A stretch of 64,000 nt of DNA from Treponema sp. Lineage in GTDB: Bacteria > Spirochaetota > Spirochaetia > Treponematales > Treponemataceae. The position numbers and the translations under genes are program-made. Each line of letters opens with the position of its first letter. Positions within the stretch are counted from its first letter, which is position 1. The notes under the pieces were generated by a model that made no database searches, was not told the DNA's origin, and saw only the letters and a list, made by a program, of their open reading frames with translations. The DNA lies in NCBI GenBank assembly GCA_016293495.1, contig JAEDED010000001.1:62001-126000 (forward strand), read 5' to 3'. This document shows positions 44,572-53,805 of this stretch, piece after piece.

Positions 44572-45405
44572 ATGAAAAAGTTTATTATATCAGCTTTAAC
44601 ATTATGTCTTGGTTTTTCTGTTTTTGCTTTCGATGGAAGTGCATTCCTTGCTCCAGCAGCAGGCGTAAAAAGCTACGTTAAAACAGATTACATCGTGTCA
44701 TCAAAATTCGGAGAATACTTCAGAACACCTAACGTAAAATATCAGCACGTGTTCAACAACTTCGGTCAGGAAGTTGAAAATACAGAACTTACTGTCGATG
44801 GAAAAATCGTAGACAGAATTTCATACGAATATGATAACGATGGTCGTATGATCAGTCAGACAGGTTATGATGATACAGAAAACGTTCTCTGGAAAATCGT
44901 AAACATTTACGACAAAAACGGTTTGAAAATAGAAGAAAATGAATACGGTTCAAGTGATCTTCTCTACAGCAAATCAATTTTCAAGTATCAGGGAAAAAAT
45001 TGTATCGACGAAACATATTACAACGGTAACGGTGCATTGATCTGGAAAAACACATTTGCTTACGACGAAAAAGATAACCTTACAGTTGTTAATTCTTACT
45101 ATGCAAACGGTTCACTTGAATCAAAGAAAACATACAAGTACAACGATTTGAACAAAGTTCAGGAAATCTGCTACTTCAACGACGAAGAAATTCTTCTTAA
45201 AAAGGAACTCTTCCGTTATGATGCAAAAAATGTATTAACAGAAGTTGCAACTTATACACCTAACAACACACTCGTTCTCCGCCAGTTCTACAAATATGAT
45301 GCAAAAGGAAATGTAATAAAAATCACAACTTACAGCATCGCCAAGAAATTCGGTACAACAGTTAACGAATTAGTTGGAATGTCAGACTTTACTTACAAAT
45401 ATTAA
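44572..45405 (+). CDS. Secreted protein with YD/MORN-like tandem repeats
   Basis: 277 residues with a clear signal peptide (KKFIISALTLCLGFSVFAFD). Residues ~75-270 are repeats of ~20-25 residues with the pattern aromatic-x-Tyr-Asp/Glu-x-(Lys/Asn)-Asn/Gly...(Ile/Leu)...Tyr (SYEYDNDGRM, NIYDKNGLK, FAYDEKDNL, YKYNDLNKV, FRYDAKNVL, YKYDAKGNV). Such beta-repeats resemble Rhs/YD or MORN-variant proteins. SD GGAGG. Single-gene unit with its own terminator. Function unknown, probably envelope. Confidence 0.75.
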   Translation: MKKFIISALTLCLGFSVFAFDGSAFLAPAAGVKSYVKTDYIVSSKFGEYFRTPNVKYQHVFNNFGQEVENTELTVDGKIVDRISYEYDNDGRMISQTGYDDTENVLWKIVNIYDKNGLKIEENEYGSSDLLYSKSIFKYQGKNCIDETYYNGNGALIWKNTFAYDEKDNLTVVNSYYANGSLESKKTYKYNDLNKVQEICYFNDEEILLKKELFRYDAKNVLTEVATYTPNNTLVLRQFYKYDAKGNVIKITTYSIAKKFGTTVNELVGMSDFTYKY

Positions 45406-45446
45406 TTTACAATCTGATTTAAATACTATTCTGATTTAAATACAAA

Positions 45447-45498
45447 ATGGGCTGCCCTTTACGAAGATATCGTTCAAGGACAGCCCGCTTTTTTTTTA
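45447..45498 (+). terminator. Terminator of the secreted repeat protein gene
   Basis: GGGCTGCCCTT pairs with AAGGACAGCCC (one mismatch), then CGC and nine T. Confidence 0.85.
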
Positions 45499-45545
45499 CC
45501 TGAATGGTTTTATTTACCTTCACGGCTTATACTAACCGGAAGTTT

Positions 45546-46571
45546 TTATTTTACCAATGTTACATCGAAACAGATGTATGAATCACCAGGAATTCCAGCC
45601 TGTGGAATACCGCGTGAACCATAAGCCAATTCTGGTGGAATTACCATCTTGCGTGTTTCACCAACTTTCATCTGTGAAACCATCTGGTCAAAACCAGGAA
45701 TCATCTGGCCTGCGCCAACAACGAATTCCAATGGTTCATGTCCCTGTGGATGGAATTTCTTTGAAGCATCAAAGATCTGTCCGTCAGGAAGATATCCCTG
45801 ATATTCACAAGTTACTTTCTTTCCGTTTCCGATTGCGTTTCCTGATCCTTCTTTTACGATCTGGAAGTAAACACCGTTTGAAGTTTTTTCGCAGCCTTTG
45901 ATTACTTCAGCAATCTGAGCTTCCTTGAACTTCTTAACTGCATCTTTTGCAACTGGAACAAGTTTATCAAAATCATCCTGTGTTGCTGTAAACTTTTCAG
46001 CTTCAGCACCCTGACGGATGATTGTAATAGATTTGATTTCGTCACCCTGTGCAACAGTGTTTACAACCTTCTGACTTTCACCGTCAACTACAGCACCAAA
46101 AATTGTATGTTTGTAGTTCAACCAGTCAGTAGGAACATGTGTAATAAAGAACTGGCTTCCGTTTGTTCCAGGACCTGCATTTGCCATTGCAAGTTTACCA
46201 GGTTTATCAAAAACAAGACCGTTTACAGGTTCATCAGGAAATTTATATCCAGGACCGCCTGCTCCAGTTCCCTGTGGATCACCACCCTGAATCATGAAGT
46301 CAGCAATTACACGATGGAATTTAAGACCCTCATAAAATTTCTTTCCCTTAGTTGCGTCCAAAGTTCCTTCAGCAAGACCAACAAAGTTTGTTACTGTAAG
46401 TGGAGCTTCTTTGTAATAAAGTTCAACTAAGATATCACCTTTCGAAGTTGAAATATTAGCAAATAATCCTTCTTTTCCTTCAATAGCTTTCATTTTTTTC
46501 CCCTTTGATTGAGCACATCCTGTTGAAAGAACAACAAGAGCAAGCAAAATCGCACTTAATATTTTTCTCAA
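45546..46571 (-). CDS. Dual-family peptidyl-prolyl isomerase lipoprotein (cyclophilin + FKBP)
   Basis: 341 residues. Lipobox LSTGC (Cys19). Residues ~37-205 form a cyclophilin domain (FHRVIADFMIQGGDPQGTGAGGPGY, GTNGSQFFITHVPTDWLN, HTIFGAVVDG). Residues ~230-341 form an FKBP domain (GKKVTCEYQGYLPDGQIFDAS, IPGFDQMVSQMKVGETRKMVIPPELAYG). Both sites keep their usual core residues. This is the cyclophilin-FKBP (CFBP) arrangement known from a few bacteria including treponemes, and should act on folding in the periplasm. The start is a TTG with a strong SD (GGAGG, 8 bases). Confidence 0.9.
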   Translation of the reverse strand: MRKILSAILLALVVLSTGCAQSKGKKMKAIEGKEGLFANISTSKGDILVELYYKEAPLTVTNFVGLAEGTLDATKGKKFYEGLKFHRVIADFMIQGGDPQGTGAGGPGYKFPDEPVNGLVFDKPGKLAMANAGPGTNGSQFFITHVPTDWLNYKHTIFGAVVDGESQKVVNTVAQGDEIKSITIIRQGAEAEKFTATQDDFDKLVPVAKDAVKKFKEAQIAEVIKGCEKTSNGVYFQIVKEGSGNAIGNGKKVTCEYQGYLPDGQIFDASKKFHPQGHEPLEFVVGAGQMIPGFDQMVSQMKVGETRKMVIPPELAYGSRGIPQAGIPGDSYICFDVTLVK

Positions 46572-46587
46572 TTTTTATTCCTCCGAA

Positions 46588-47385
46588 TTAAAATTGTAAT
46601 GTAATCCAATTGTATAAAGCATCAAGTCTCGCCTGGAATGACTGAGTCATTTTTCCTTCAAGGAATCCAGGAAGGCTACAGTCTACACGCATTCCAAGAT
46701 AAATAAAGTATCCGTCACCGTCATCAACAATGTTAACAACAATTCTGCACTTATCAACATCTACAGCTTTAATAATTCCGTAATACATGTTGCTTACATT
46801 ATTAAGCTTCATTGAAATTACCTTGCTGTTTTCACGATAGCGAACTCTATATACTGCTTTTCCGAATGTATGTTCGTTCTGGAAAATATAAATCTGTTTT
46901 CCATCTGAACTGTCTGACAAATCATCAGCAACCGGATTACAGTTTTCTGGATTATCTACTCGATAAGATTCAGAGTATAAAGTTTCATATCTCTTTTTTG
47001 AATTGGAATAATACTGCATTCCCTTCATTTTAGAGACTGATCTGACAATCTTTGATACTGCATTCATGCTTGTATCAATATTAGATTTATCAGCTTTTGA
47101 ACTCTTAACAACAAGTTCATCTTTACTGATGTAATACAGAACCTCTGCTGCAAAGCCAGTTTTGTCAGTTATTTCACTGAAGACAAAATTTCTTGTGTCG
47201 TCAGCATAAACAGAATCTGGTAAAAGAATCTCATTTTTTTCATCTTTAGTGATTTTGTGAAATTCCTTACCACTTTTTTTTACTTTTGCCATTACTGCAG
47301 GGGTTGCAGCAACGGCATTCTGTATTCCCATGCTCAAAAGCACAGGAATGACAGCTAAAAGCTTTTTAGCCTTAAATAGTTTCAT
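46588..47385 (-). CDS. Secreted protein of unknown function
   Basis: 265 residues with a signal peptide ending near NAVAATPA. The mature part is soluble, with alternating strands (YSNSKKRYETLYSESYRVD, AVYRVRYRENSKVISMKLNNVSNMYYGIIKAV) and a Tyr/Asp-rich middle. No family recognised. Overlaps the jag stop by one base (TAATG), so it is the last gene of the rpmH-to-jag series, and a link to envelope biogenesis is possible. Confidence 0.7.
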   Translation of the reverse strand: MKLFKAKKLLAVIPVLLSMGIQNAVAATPAVMAKVKKSGKEFHKITKDEKNEILLPDSVYADDTRNFVFSEITDKTGFAAEVLYYISKDELVVKSSKADKSNIDTSMNAVSKIVRSVSKMKGMQYYSNSKKRYETLYSESYRVDNPENCNPVADDLSDSSDGKQIYIFQNEHTFGKAVYRVRYRENSKVISMKLNNVSNMYYGIIKAVDVDKCRIVVNIVDDGDGYFIYLGMRVDCSLPGFLEGKMTQSFQARLDALYNWITLQF

Positions 47386-48074
47386 TAAACAAGTCCTTTA
47401 TAGATAACACGTACCTGTTTATATAAACCATCTCCTTCGCTTTTAGTTTCAATATCTGGGATATCATTTAAAGTTGTGTGAATAAGTCTTCTTTCGAAAG
47501 GATTCATTGGTTCAAGGAGAATTGAGTTTCTGCTTGAGCGAACTTTGTCAGCTGTTGTATAAGCAAGGCGAACAAGTGCTTCTTCACGGCGAATACGGTA
47601 ATTTTCTGTATCGAGAATTACACGTACTTCTTCATGTCCGAGTTTTCCTGCATAAACGTTCAACAAAAGCTGTAAAGCATCGAGATTTTTTCCCTTGCGG
47701 CCGATCAAAATTGAAGAACTTGAAGATTCAAGTTTAATACCAATTTTCTTTTCTTCACGGAACATTACATCAACTTTTACTTCGTAACCCATTTTTTCGA
47801 TTACTTCTTTGATGAATGTTGTAAGCTTTTCTTCAAATTCACCCTGTGGAACTGGATCAGCAATTTTCTTTGTTCCAGCATAAGATGTTTCAGAAACTGC
47901 AGACTTTGTATTGTCTTCAGTGTGAACTCTGATTTTTACAAAACCTTTTTTAAAAAGTGAGTTTTTCTGTGTTTCAAGAATTTCAACATCGAACTGATCT
48001 CTTTCAAGACCAAGTTCTGTTGCAGCTTTTTCAATAGCTTCTTTTTCAGTTTTTCCTTCGTATTCGTAAACCAT
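47385..48074 (-). CDS. jag: Jag (KhpB/EloR-like) RNA-binding protein
   Basis: 229 residues. Jag N-terminal domain (~1-50, YEYEGKTEKEAIEKAATELGL), KH domain (~75-155, with IGRKGKNLDALQLLLN) and R3H domain (~165-229, RLAYTTADKVRSS ... MNPFERRLIHTTLN). Follows yidC as in most bacteria (spoIIIJ-jag). Binds RNA and influences cell elongation in other species. Confidence 0.92.
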   Translation of the reverse strand: MVYEYEGKTEKEAIEKAATELGLERDQFDVEILETQKNSLFKKGFVKIRVHTEDNTKSAVSETSYAGTKKIADPVPQGEFEEKLTTFIKEVIEKMGYEVKVDVMFREEKKIGIKLESSSSSILIGRKGKNLDALQLLLNVYAGKLGHEEVRVILDTENYRIRREEALVRLAYTTADKVRSSRNSILLEPMNPFERRLIHTTLNDIPDIETKSEGDGLYKQVRVIYKGLV

Positions 48075-48085
48075 TTTCTTTGCCT

Positions 48086-49912
48086 CTATTTCTTTTTACC
48101 CTGTTTGGTAAAATGTTTTAAGTTTGAAGTAGTTTCTGCTTTTTCTGCCTTTTTCTTTGCCATTACTTTGTTGATAACAATCTGCTGAATCATCTGGAGA
48201 ATGTTACTTACTGTCCAGAACAAGAGCAAACCAGAAGGCGCGTTATAGAACAAGAAAGAGAAGATGATTGGCAAACCGTATGTCATAAACTTCATGCTTC
48301 CTGCACTCTGTCCGCCAGCTGTATTCATCTGTGTAATCTTTCCATAGAACAACTGTGAAACAAGATAAATGATAGGAAGGATACGCAAGTTATTTCCAAT
48401 AAATGGAATATTTGCTTTCCATGACAAAATAGAATCACCCATTGAAAGGTCATCAATCCATCCATGAACAAAACTTGCACCACGGAATTCGAAGTAATTG
48501 TTAAAGAGATTATACATAGCAAACAATGCCATCATCTGGAAAATCATCGGCAAACAACCAGACATTGGATTATATCCAACCTTCTGATAAAGCTTTGCTG
48601 TTTCTTCCTGAAGCTTCTGTGGATTGTTTTTGTATTTATCCTGAATTTCCTTCATTCTTGGCTGCAATTCCTGCATCTTAAGAGTACCGATTGACTGCTT
48701 GTAAGTAAGTGGGAAAAGAATAATCTTAAGAAGAAGAGTTGTAATGATAATTGCAACACCCCAGTTGTGAACGAGTACATAGCTCAATTCAAGCATCCAT
48801 TTAAGAATTGATTCAAGCCATCCAAGGAAGCCACCTGAGCTGAGTGCGTCACCAACATTTCTTCCTTCAAAGTTCCAGCCGTTGTTTGCAGCTGAAGCAT
48901 ATCTTCTCAATTCTTTTTCACTTCTTGAACCTACATAAATATAGTAAGTATCGTTAACTTCTTTTCCTTCGAAGTCTTTTCTTTCAATGAAAGCCTGTGC
49001 ATTAGAATCTTTGTAATCTGCTTTATTCGAGGAATAATAAGCACCGCGAATTGTATCTCTGTTTTCTGGAATGATGATTTCACAGAAGTATTTTCCGCCT
49101 ACACCAGCCCAGTTAAAATCATCATCATATCTTTCATATTTGTTGTCATTTCCAGAAAGAGTTTTTGTCTTAACTTTAGAATTGTTGTGGAAAAGGAAGT
49201 CACGGAAATCGTAACGAGTGTCAAAGTAAGGTCCGATCTGTGGAGCTGTTCTCAAAGTGTAAGCTACCTTACTACCTTTTTCTTCAGAACCGTCAAATGC
49301 AAGACCGTTAAATCCTTCTTTACCTTTAATAGAAATGTTCAATTTGAACATATAATCTTCAGGCATAAAAGAATATGTTTTTGTCAAAGTAAAATCTTTG
49401 TAGTTCTTTGTAAATACAACAGTCTGTAAAGAACCTTCAGTTCCAGTTTTTTCAACTGCGAAAAAATCATTTACGATTGCTTTTTTACCAGTCCCCAAGT
49501 TCAAAGCAAATGCTCTGTTGTCATCAGAAACAATTTCTTTATCAGCAGAAGCCATCTGAACTTTTCCAGATTCACTTGTTTTGTCTTCATGTTCGATAAG
49601 CTGGAAGTCTACAACATCTCCACCTTTGTTAGTGAATTTTACATAAACTTTTCCAGTTTTTACTTCTATGAATTCTTCTTCAAGAATTTCGTTTTCTTCT
49701 TCTGCTGCTGTTAATTCAGCATCTGGAATTTCTGTTACCTGTTCGGCAGCAGAGGTGTCAGAATCAGTTGCTGCTTCAGCAGTCTGTTCTGCTACAGCTG
49801 TTTCAAGTTCATTTGCATTCTGTTCGTCCGGATTGTTACTTCCCATATAAAAGATATAACCACCAAGAACAACAAGTGAACATACAACTGCCATAATTGC
49901 ATTCTTTTTCAT
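48086..49912 (-). CDS. yidC: Membrane protein insertase YidC
   Basis: 608 residues, the long Gram-negative-type form. N-terminal membrane anchor, acidic linker (EQNANELETAVAEQTAEAATDS...), large periplasmic beta domain (~60-350), then five conserved membrane segments (NWGVAIIITTLLLKIILFPLTYKQ, GCLPMIFQMMALFAMYN, FLFYNAPSGLLLFWTVSNILQM) and a basic tail. Inserts and folds inner-membrane proteins. One base separates it from yidD. Confidence 0.95.
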   Translation of the reverse strand: MKKNAIMAVVCSLVVLGGYIFYMGSNNPDEQNANELETAVAEQTAEAATDSDTSAAEQVTEIPDAELTAAEEENEILEEEFIEVKTGKVYVKFTNKGGDVVDFQLIEHEDKTSESGKVQMASADKEIVSDDNRAFALNLGTGKKAIVNDFFAVEKTGTEGSLQTVVFTKNYKDFTLTKTYSFMPEDYMFKLNISIKGKEGFNGLAFDGSEEKGSKVAYTLRTAPQIGPYFDTRYDFRDFLFHNNSKVKTKTLSGNDNKYERYDDDFNWAGVGGKYFCEIIIPENRDTIRGAYYSSNKADYKDSNAQAFIERKDFEGKEVNDTYYIYVGSRSEKELRRYASAANNGWNFEGRNVGDALSSGGFLGWLESILKWMLELSYVLVHNWGVAIIITTLLLKIILFPLTYKQSIGTLKMQELQPRMKEIQDKYKNNPQKLQEETAKLYQKVGYNPMSGCLPMIFQMMALFAMYNLFNNYFEFRGASFVHGWIDDLSMGDSILSWKANIPFIGNNLRILPIIYLVSQLFYGKITQMNTAGGQSAGSMKFMTYGLPIIFSFLFYNAPSGLLLFWTVSNILQMIQQIVINKVMAKKKAEKAETTSNLKHFTKQGKKK

Positions 49913-49913
49913 T

Positions 49914-50204
49914 TTAATCCTCTTTTTCTAAACCCTTCTTATCTTCAGAAAATTTTTCCATAAAATAATGTCCTTTATTTTTCTCAGGAACCGGGTCATA
50001 CCCACCATTGCACAGTGGGTTACAGCGAAGAATTCTTTTAAAAGAGTACCATCCTCCCTTCATAACCCCATGAGTTTTTAAAGCCTGCAGTGCATAATTT
50101 GAACATGTAGGATAAAACCTGCAGCAGGGTTTATGAAGAGGAGAAATACAAACTTGATAAGCACGAATAATTTTAGAGAAAAATTTTACGAAAAAATTTC
50201 TCAT
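49914..50204 (-). CDS. yidD: Membrane protein insertion efficiency factor YidD
   Basis: 96 residues. YidD signature: [53 protein letters not shown]. Overlaps rnpA by four bases and is followed at once by yidC; the usual cluster. Confidence 0.93.
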   Translation of the reverse strand: MRNFFVKFFSKIIRAYQVCISPLHKPCCRFYPTCSNYALQALKTHGVMKGGWYSFKRILRCNPLCNGGYDPVPEKNKGHYFMEKFSEDKKGLEKED

Positions 50205-50563
50205 TTTTTTATTAGTCCTGCCTTTTCACATAATGTACGAAATTGAACACACCTTGTGCTGAACGAGTCATTTCCGGGATATACAAGAAATAGAATATCA
50301 TACCCGGTGTTCAGGAATGTTTTTGTTAATCGATATGCTTCACGACTATAGCGTTTGGATGCATTGCGCTCCACGGCATTGCCATAACCGCGTGGAAGAG
50401 GAAAAGCTACTCTGTTGCAGTCTGAATTGTTTTCAAGATAAAACAATTTTGCACCAGAAACGCTTACCCTGCTTCCATTTTTAAACAGATTGCGAAAATC
50501 AATAGGGTTTTTAATCATTTCCGCGCGGGGAAATTTTCCTACCGTTGCCAAGTCTGTTTTCAT
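50201..50563 (-). CDS. rnpA: Ribonuclease P protein component
   Basis: 120 residues. RNase P protein motif [18 protein letters not shown] (the RNR motif region) and a C-terminal [10 protein letters not shown] strand. Binds RNase P RNA for tRNA 5' processing. Placed between rpmH and yidD in the canonical order. Confidence 0.9.
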   Translation of the reverse strand: MKTDLATVGKFPRAEMIKNPIDFRNLFKNGSRVSVSGAKLFYLENNSDCNRVAFPLPRGYGNAVERNASKRYSREAYRLTKTFLNTGYDILFLVYPGNDSFSTRCVQFRTLCEKAGLIKK

Positions 50564-50581
50564 GGTATCTTCTACTAAGAA

Positions 50582-50737
50582 TTAGTACTTCTTGTGTTCG
50601 TCACAAACAGTAAGCTTTTTGCGTCCCTTAGCACGTCTTCTAGCGAGAACTTTACGTCCACCTTTAGTAGCCATTCTTGCGCGGAAGCCGAACTTTCTGT
50701 TACGTTTTACTTTACTTGGCTGATATGTTCTTTTCAT
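50582..50737 (-). CDS. rpmH: Ribosomal protein L34
   Basis: 51 residues, starting [20 protein letters not shown] and continuing [22 protein letters not shown], a near-perfect L34 match. The tail TVCDEHKKY is a little longer than in E. coli (46 residues). SD AAGGAG 8 bases before the ATG. Its leader carries a GC hairpin. Confidence 0.97.
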   Translation of the reverse strand: MKRTYQPSKVKRNRKFGFRARMATKGGRKVLARRRAKGRKKLTVCDEHKKY

Positions 50738-50758
50738 AACATATACTCCTTATATTAT

Positions 50759-50833
50759 GGGGCGAAGCCCCAAAAAATTTTTTTTGTCTGAAAATAGTAA
50801 TGAAATATAACATTTTTTTGTTTTTTTGGTCAA
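50759..50833 (-). promoter_or_regulatory. rpmH promoter and leader hairpin
   Basis: Minus-strand TTGACC (50828-50833), 18-bp A-rich spacer, TATATT (50804-50809). The leader then has A8-T6 followed by GGGGC-TTC-GCCCC (50759-50771), just upstream of the SD. No T-run follows the hairpin, so it is more likely an mRNA stability or autogenous element than a terminator. Confidence 0.6.
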
Positions 50834-50860
50834 CTGTATAAAACCTATACAAAAGATATG

Positions 50861-51364
50861 TTATTTTTCACCGAGAATGCCGCTGAAGAGCTTCGCAATT
50901 TCGGGATTTATTTCTCCTTCAGCCTGATTTTTGTATCCCATTTCCTCGAGCTTCTTTTCGTTCGACTCAAGTTTTTCAATTAATTCCTGATCCTGACGTT
51001 TTTTGCTTTCTTCGTAAGATTCTGACAGCGCCACCGAAGTTCCCTTTACTTTAAAAGCTAAAGTGGAAATTTCAAGGTCCTTGATTTTCATCTTAAGCCC
51101 TTTAATCAGAAAATCCTTGTATGTATTCAAAATCTGATTCCAGCCCGGATGATCAGTTTCAACAAGCAACACGCCATTTTTTAAATCAACAACTCTTGTA
51201 TGACCGACAAGCTTAGGTCCGTAATTGTAAATCTTCTGAACAGTTTCTTCCCAAACGTTGATGATATCATTTCCTTGACTGACACGGGCAGCATCAATAT
51301 TTGAAAAAACAGAATTGAGAATTTCTCCCATACCGTACATTTCTTTTTCGTTATAGTTATTCAT
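50861..51364 (-). CDS. dciA: DUF721/DciA-family protein
   Basis: 167 residues. The N-terminal ~95 residues form the DUF721/DciA domain (ILNSVFSNIDAA, VWEETVQKIYNYGPKLVGHTRVVDLKNGVLLVETDHPGWNQIL). The C-terminal tail is charged and helical. DciA loads the replicative helicase in bacteria lacking DnaC/DnaI. Its place behind dnaN-recF, with an 8-base overlap with recF, fits that role. Same order as in other treponemes. Confidence 0.85.
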   Translation of the reverse strand: MNNYNEKEMYGMGEILNSVFSNIDAARVSQGNDIINVWEETVQKIYNYGPKLVGHTRVVDLKNGVLLVETDHPGWNQILNTYKDFLIKGLKMKIKDLEISTLAFKVKGTSVALSESYEESKKRQDQELIEKLESNEKKLEEMGYKNQAEGEINPEIAKLFSGILGEK

Positions 51365-52457
51365 ACCAGCTGCCCTCCTTAATATTTATTACCTTTGTCG
51401 TTGAATGACGATATCGTTCATATGGTTCACCCGGAAGGAATGTACAGAAAAGTTGATCATATTCCGGAAGCATCGAAGTTAATTTCTGACGTTTGTCCGG
51501 ATCAAGCTCCAGCATTACATCATCCATCAGCAGAATCGGTTTTTCATTCGTAAGCTGACTAAAATAAACCGCCTGCGAAACACGAAGTAAAAGTGCAATC
51601 AATCTTCTCTGTCCCGTAGATGCAATAGGAACAAATTCGCGACCATCTTTTATAAATTTAATTTTATCGCGATGTGGCCCGCTCATTGTTGTATTCATCA
51701 CTTTATCAATCTCACGTTTTGCCTGAACCATCTGGAGAACTTCACCTTCATTAGGAATTCTTTTTGAAACTCCGTCAGAAATTTCTTTCCATGAAGGTTC
51801 ATAAACCATTCTTACATTATCGATGCCGGTAATGTCATTATATAATTTAGTAAAAATTTCATTAAATTTAAAAATCGCAACCTTTCTTTTTTTCTGAATT
51901 TCAAGACCACATTGAACAAGCTGCATATCATAAACATCAAGCATTTCATATTTCTGATCTTTTAAAATCAAATTGCGTGATTTTAAAATCTGCTTGTATC
52001 TTCTGATTACATCAATGTAAAGAACATCATAAAGTGAAAGTGACTGATCGATAAAAAATCTTTTTCTACCAGGATCGCCAGTTACAAATTCCATATCATC
52101 ATGACAGAATAAAATACAAGGCATTGTATTAATCAAATCTTTTCTGTCATGAATTACTTTTCCATTTTTCTCAATTCTTTTTTTTGAATTTTCAAAATAG
52201 ATATTTATAGTCTGTGTACTTTCCTGAGAATTTTTATAAAAAGCTTTTATTGAGAAATCTTTCTGCCCATGCTTTACAATTTCTGAATCGTAATGTGTTC
52301 TAAAAGAATTTCCGTAAGCACAATAATAAAGTGATTCCAGAATATTACTTTTTCCCTGACCATTTTCACCAACAAAATAGACCTCCTTTGAAAGAAGGTC
52401 TATTTTTTTATTTTCAAGATTTCTAAAATTATAGAATGAAATATTTAAGAAAGGCAT
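51357..52457 (-). CDS. recF: DNA recombination and repair protein RecF
   Basis: 366 residues. Walker A GENGQGKSN (30-38), signature region ASTGQRRLIALLLR, and Walker B LLMDDVMLELD near the end. Loads RecA at gaps with RecO/R. Overlaps dnaN by one base and dciA by eight. Confidence 0.94.
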   Translation of the reverse strand: MPFLNISFYNFRNLENKKIDLLSKEVYFVGENGQGKSNILESLYYCAYGNSFRTHYDSEIVKHGQKDFSIKAFYKNSQESTQTINIYFENSKKRIEKNGKVIHDRKDLINTMPCILFCHDDMEFVTGDPGRKRFFIDQSLSLYDVLYIDVIRRYKQILKSRNLILKDQKYEMLDVYDMQLVQCGLEIQKKRKVAIFKFNEIFTKLYNDITGIDNVRMVYEPSWKEISDGVSKRIPNEGEVLQMVQAKREIDKVMNTTMSGPHRDKIKFIKDGREFVPIASTGQRRLIALLLRVSQAVYFSQLTNEKPILLMDDVMLELDPDKRQKLTSMLPEYDQLFCTFLPGEPYERYRHSTTKVINIKEGSWYE

Positions 52458-53560
52458 TAGTCCAAATTCATTGGCATTACAATATGGAAGTAATCACTTT
52501 CAGGATTTGATTTGATTGTGATTGGCTTTGAAGATTCAGTAAATTCGAAAGTAATTCTTTCTGTACTGATAACCTTCAAAGGTTCTTCAATTGAAATATA
52601 GTTCAATGCCATTGTTATTTCTGAGCCATCATACTGACAAGGAATTTCTTCATCAGCATTACCAAGATCACTTTCAGGAGAAATCAAAGTCAAAACGCCT
52701 GACTGAAGTTTGAAAATTACACGCGCAACTTTTTTATCAATCAAAATTGCCATACGTTTCAAAGCTGATTCAAGTTCTTTTTTATCAACAGAGAAACTGC
52801 TTGTCTGATTTTCAGGAATTACTCTGTTGTAATTAGGGAACTGTCCGTCGAGAAGAAGTGAAGAATATTCATAATTTCCGAACTTAACGAAAATCATTTT
52901 ATCTACAACAGCGAAGTAAATATTTCCTTCAGCTGGTGCATTTTTCAAAACACTGTTAAGAACTTTTGTAGGAACAATTGCAGAAGGGAAGTCATTAATG
53001 TTCTGTGCAATTTCCTTTTCAATATAAGAAAGGCGGCGACCGTCAGTTGCAACCATGATGAGTTTGTCTTCTTTCTTTTCAAAGTAAACGCCAGTCATAA
53101 AATATCTGTTGCTGTCTTCTGATACAGCAAAAATTGTCTGACTTATCATTTCTTTAAATTCTTTAGAAGGAACTTCGAAGAACTGAACTCCGTTTGTAGA
53201 AACAATTTCAGGGAATTTATCAGAAGCCATACTCTTAAGCTGGAACTTAATTTTTTTAGCAGCAGGACGAATTGTTACTGTAATGTCTTTATGATCAAAT
53301 TCAATTTCTCCAGAAGGTGAAGCAGAAAGAATACTCATAAACTTATCACAATAAATTGTAGTAGTTCCTTCTTCTTGAATATCAACTGGAAGTTTAGTAA
53401 TAAAGTTAACAGAAGAATCTGAAGCTTTAATTGTCAAAGTATTATTTTCAGCAATCAAAAGAATGTTTGAAAGAATTGAACTAGGACTCTTATTACTGAT
53501 GATTTCCTGTGTAACTGCAATTTCCTTAATCATTGCATCGCGATCGAATGTAAACTTCAT
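52457..53560 (-). CDS. dnaN: DNA polymerase III beta sliding clamp
   Basis: 367 residues with three repeated clamp domains. Typical segments: MKFTFDRDAMIKEI, VATDGRRLSYIE (domain 2) and the C-terminal VMPMNLD, where the family usually ends MPMRL. SD AAGGAG before the ATG. First gene after the dnaA-dnaN spacer. Confidence 0.95.
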   Translation of the reverse strand: MKFTFDRDAMIKEIAVTQEIISNKSPSSILSNILLIAENNTLTIKASDSSVNFITKLPVDIQEEGTTTIYCDKFMSILSASPSGEIEFDHKDITVTIRPAAKKIKFQLKSMASDKFPEIVSTNGVQFFEVPSKEFKEMISQTIFAVSEDSNRYFMTGVYFEKKEDKLIMVATDGRRLSYIEKEIAQNINDFPSAIVPTKVLNSVLKNAPAEGNIYFAVVDKMIFVKFGNYEYSSLLLDGQFPNYNRVIPENQTSSFSVDKKELESALKRMAILIDKKVARVIFKLQSGVLTLISPESDLGNADEEIPCQYDGSEITMALNYISIEEPLKVISTERITFEFTESSKPITIKSNPESDYFHIVMPMNLD

Positions 53561-53805
53561 GTGTATCTCCTTAAGTTTCCACTTTATATCTTTATTATAA
53601 ATTTTTTAAATTTAGTAATAATAATAGTAGGGTCGGTTGATATGTGGAAAAGTGTTTTAATTCTATATAAATAATAGATTTACATTGTTAAAAAGCCTTT
53701 TATAGTTATTAACAATGTATCAACTTTTCCACTGTTGAAGAAGTTATCCACAATCTATCAACAGAATACTAATATAATTATCAACTATTTTATTAAAGAA
53801 TTCAA
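53561..53805. other. dnaA-dnaN spacer with DnaA boxes (candidate origin)
   Basis: 245 bp, very A+T-rich. One perfect DnaA box TTATCCACA (53744-53752) and two near matches: TGTGGAAAA (53643-53651) and TTTTCCACT (53725-53733). A+T-rich stretches between could unwind. Spacers at this position serve as oriC in many bacteria. A richer box cluster lies at 60.3-60.8 kb. Confidence 0.6.
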
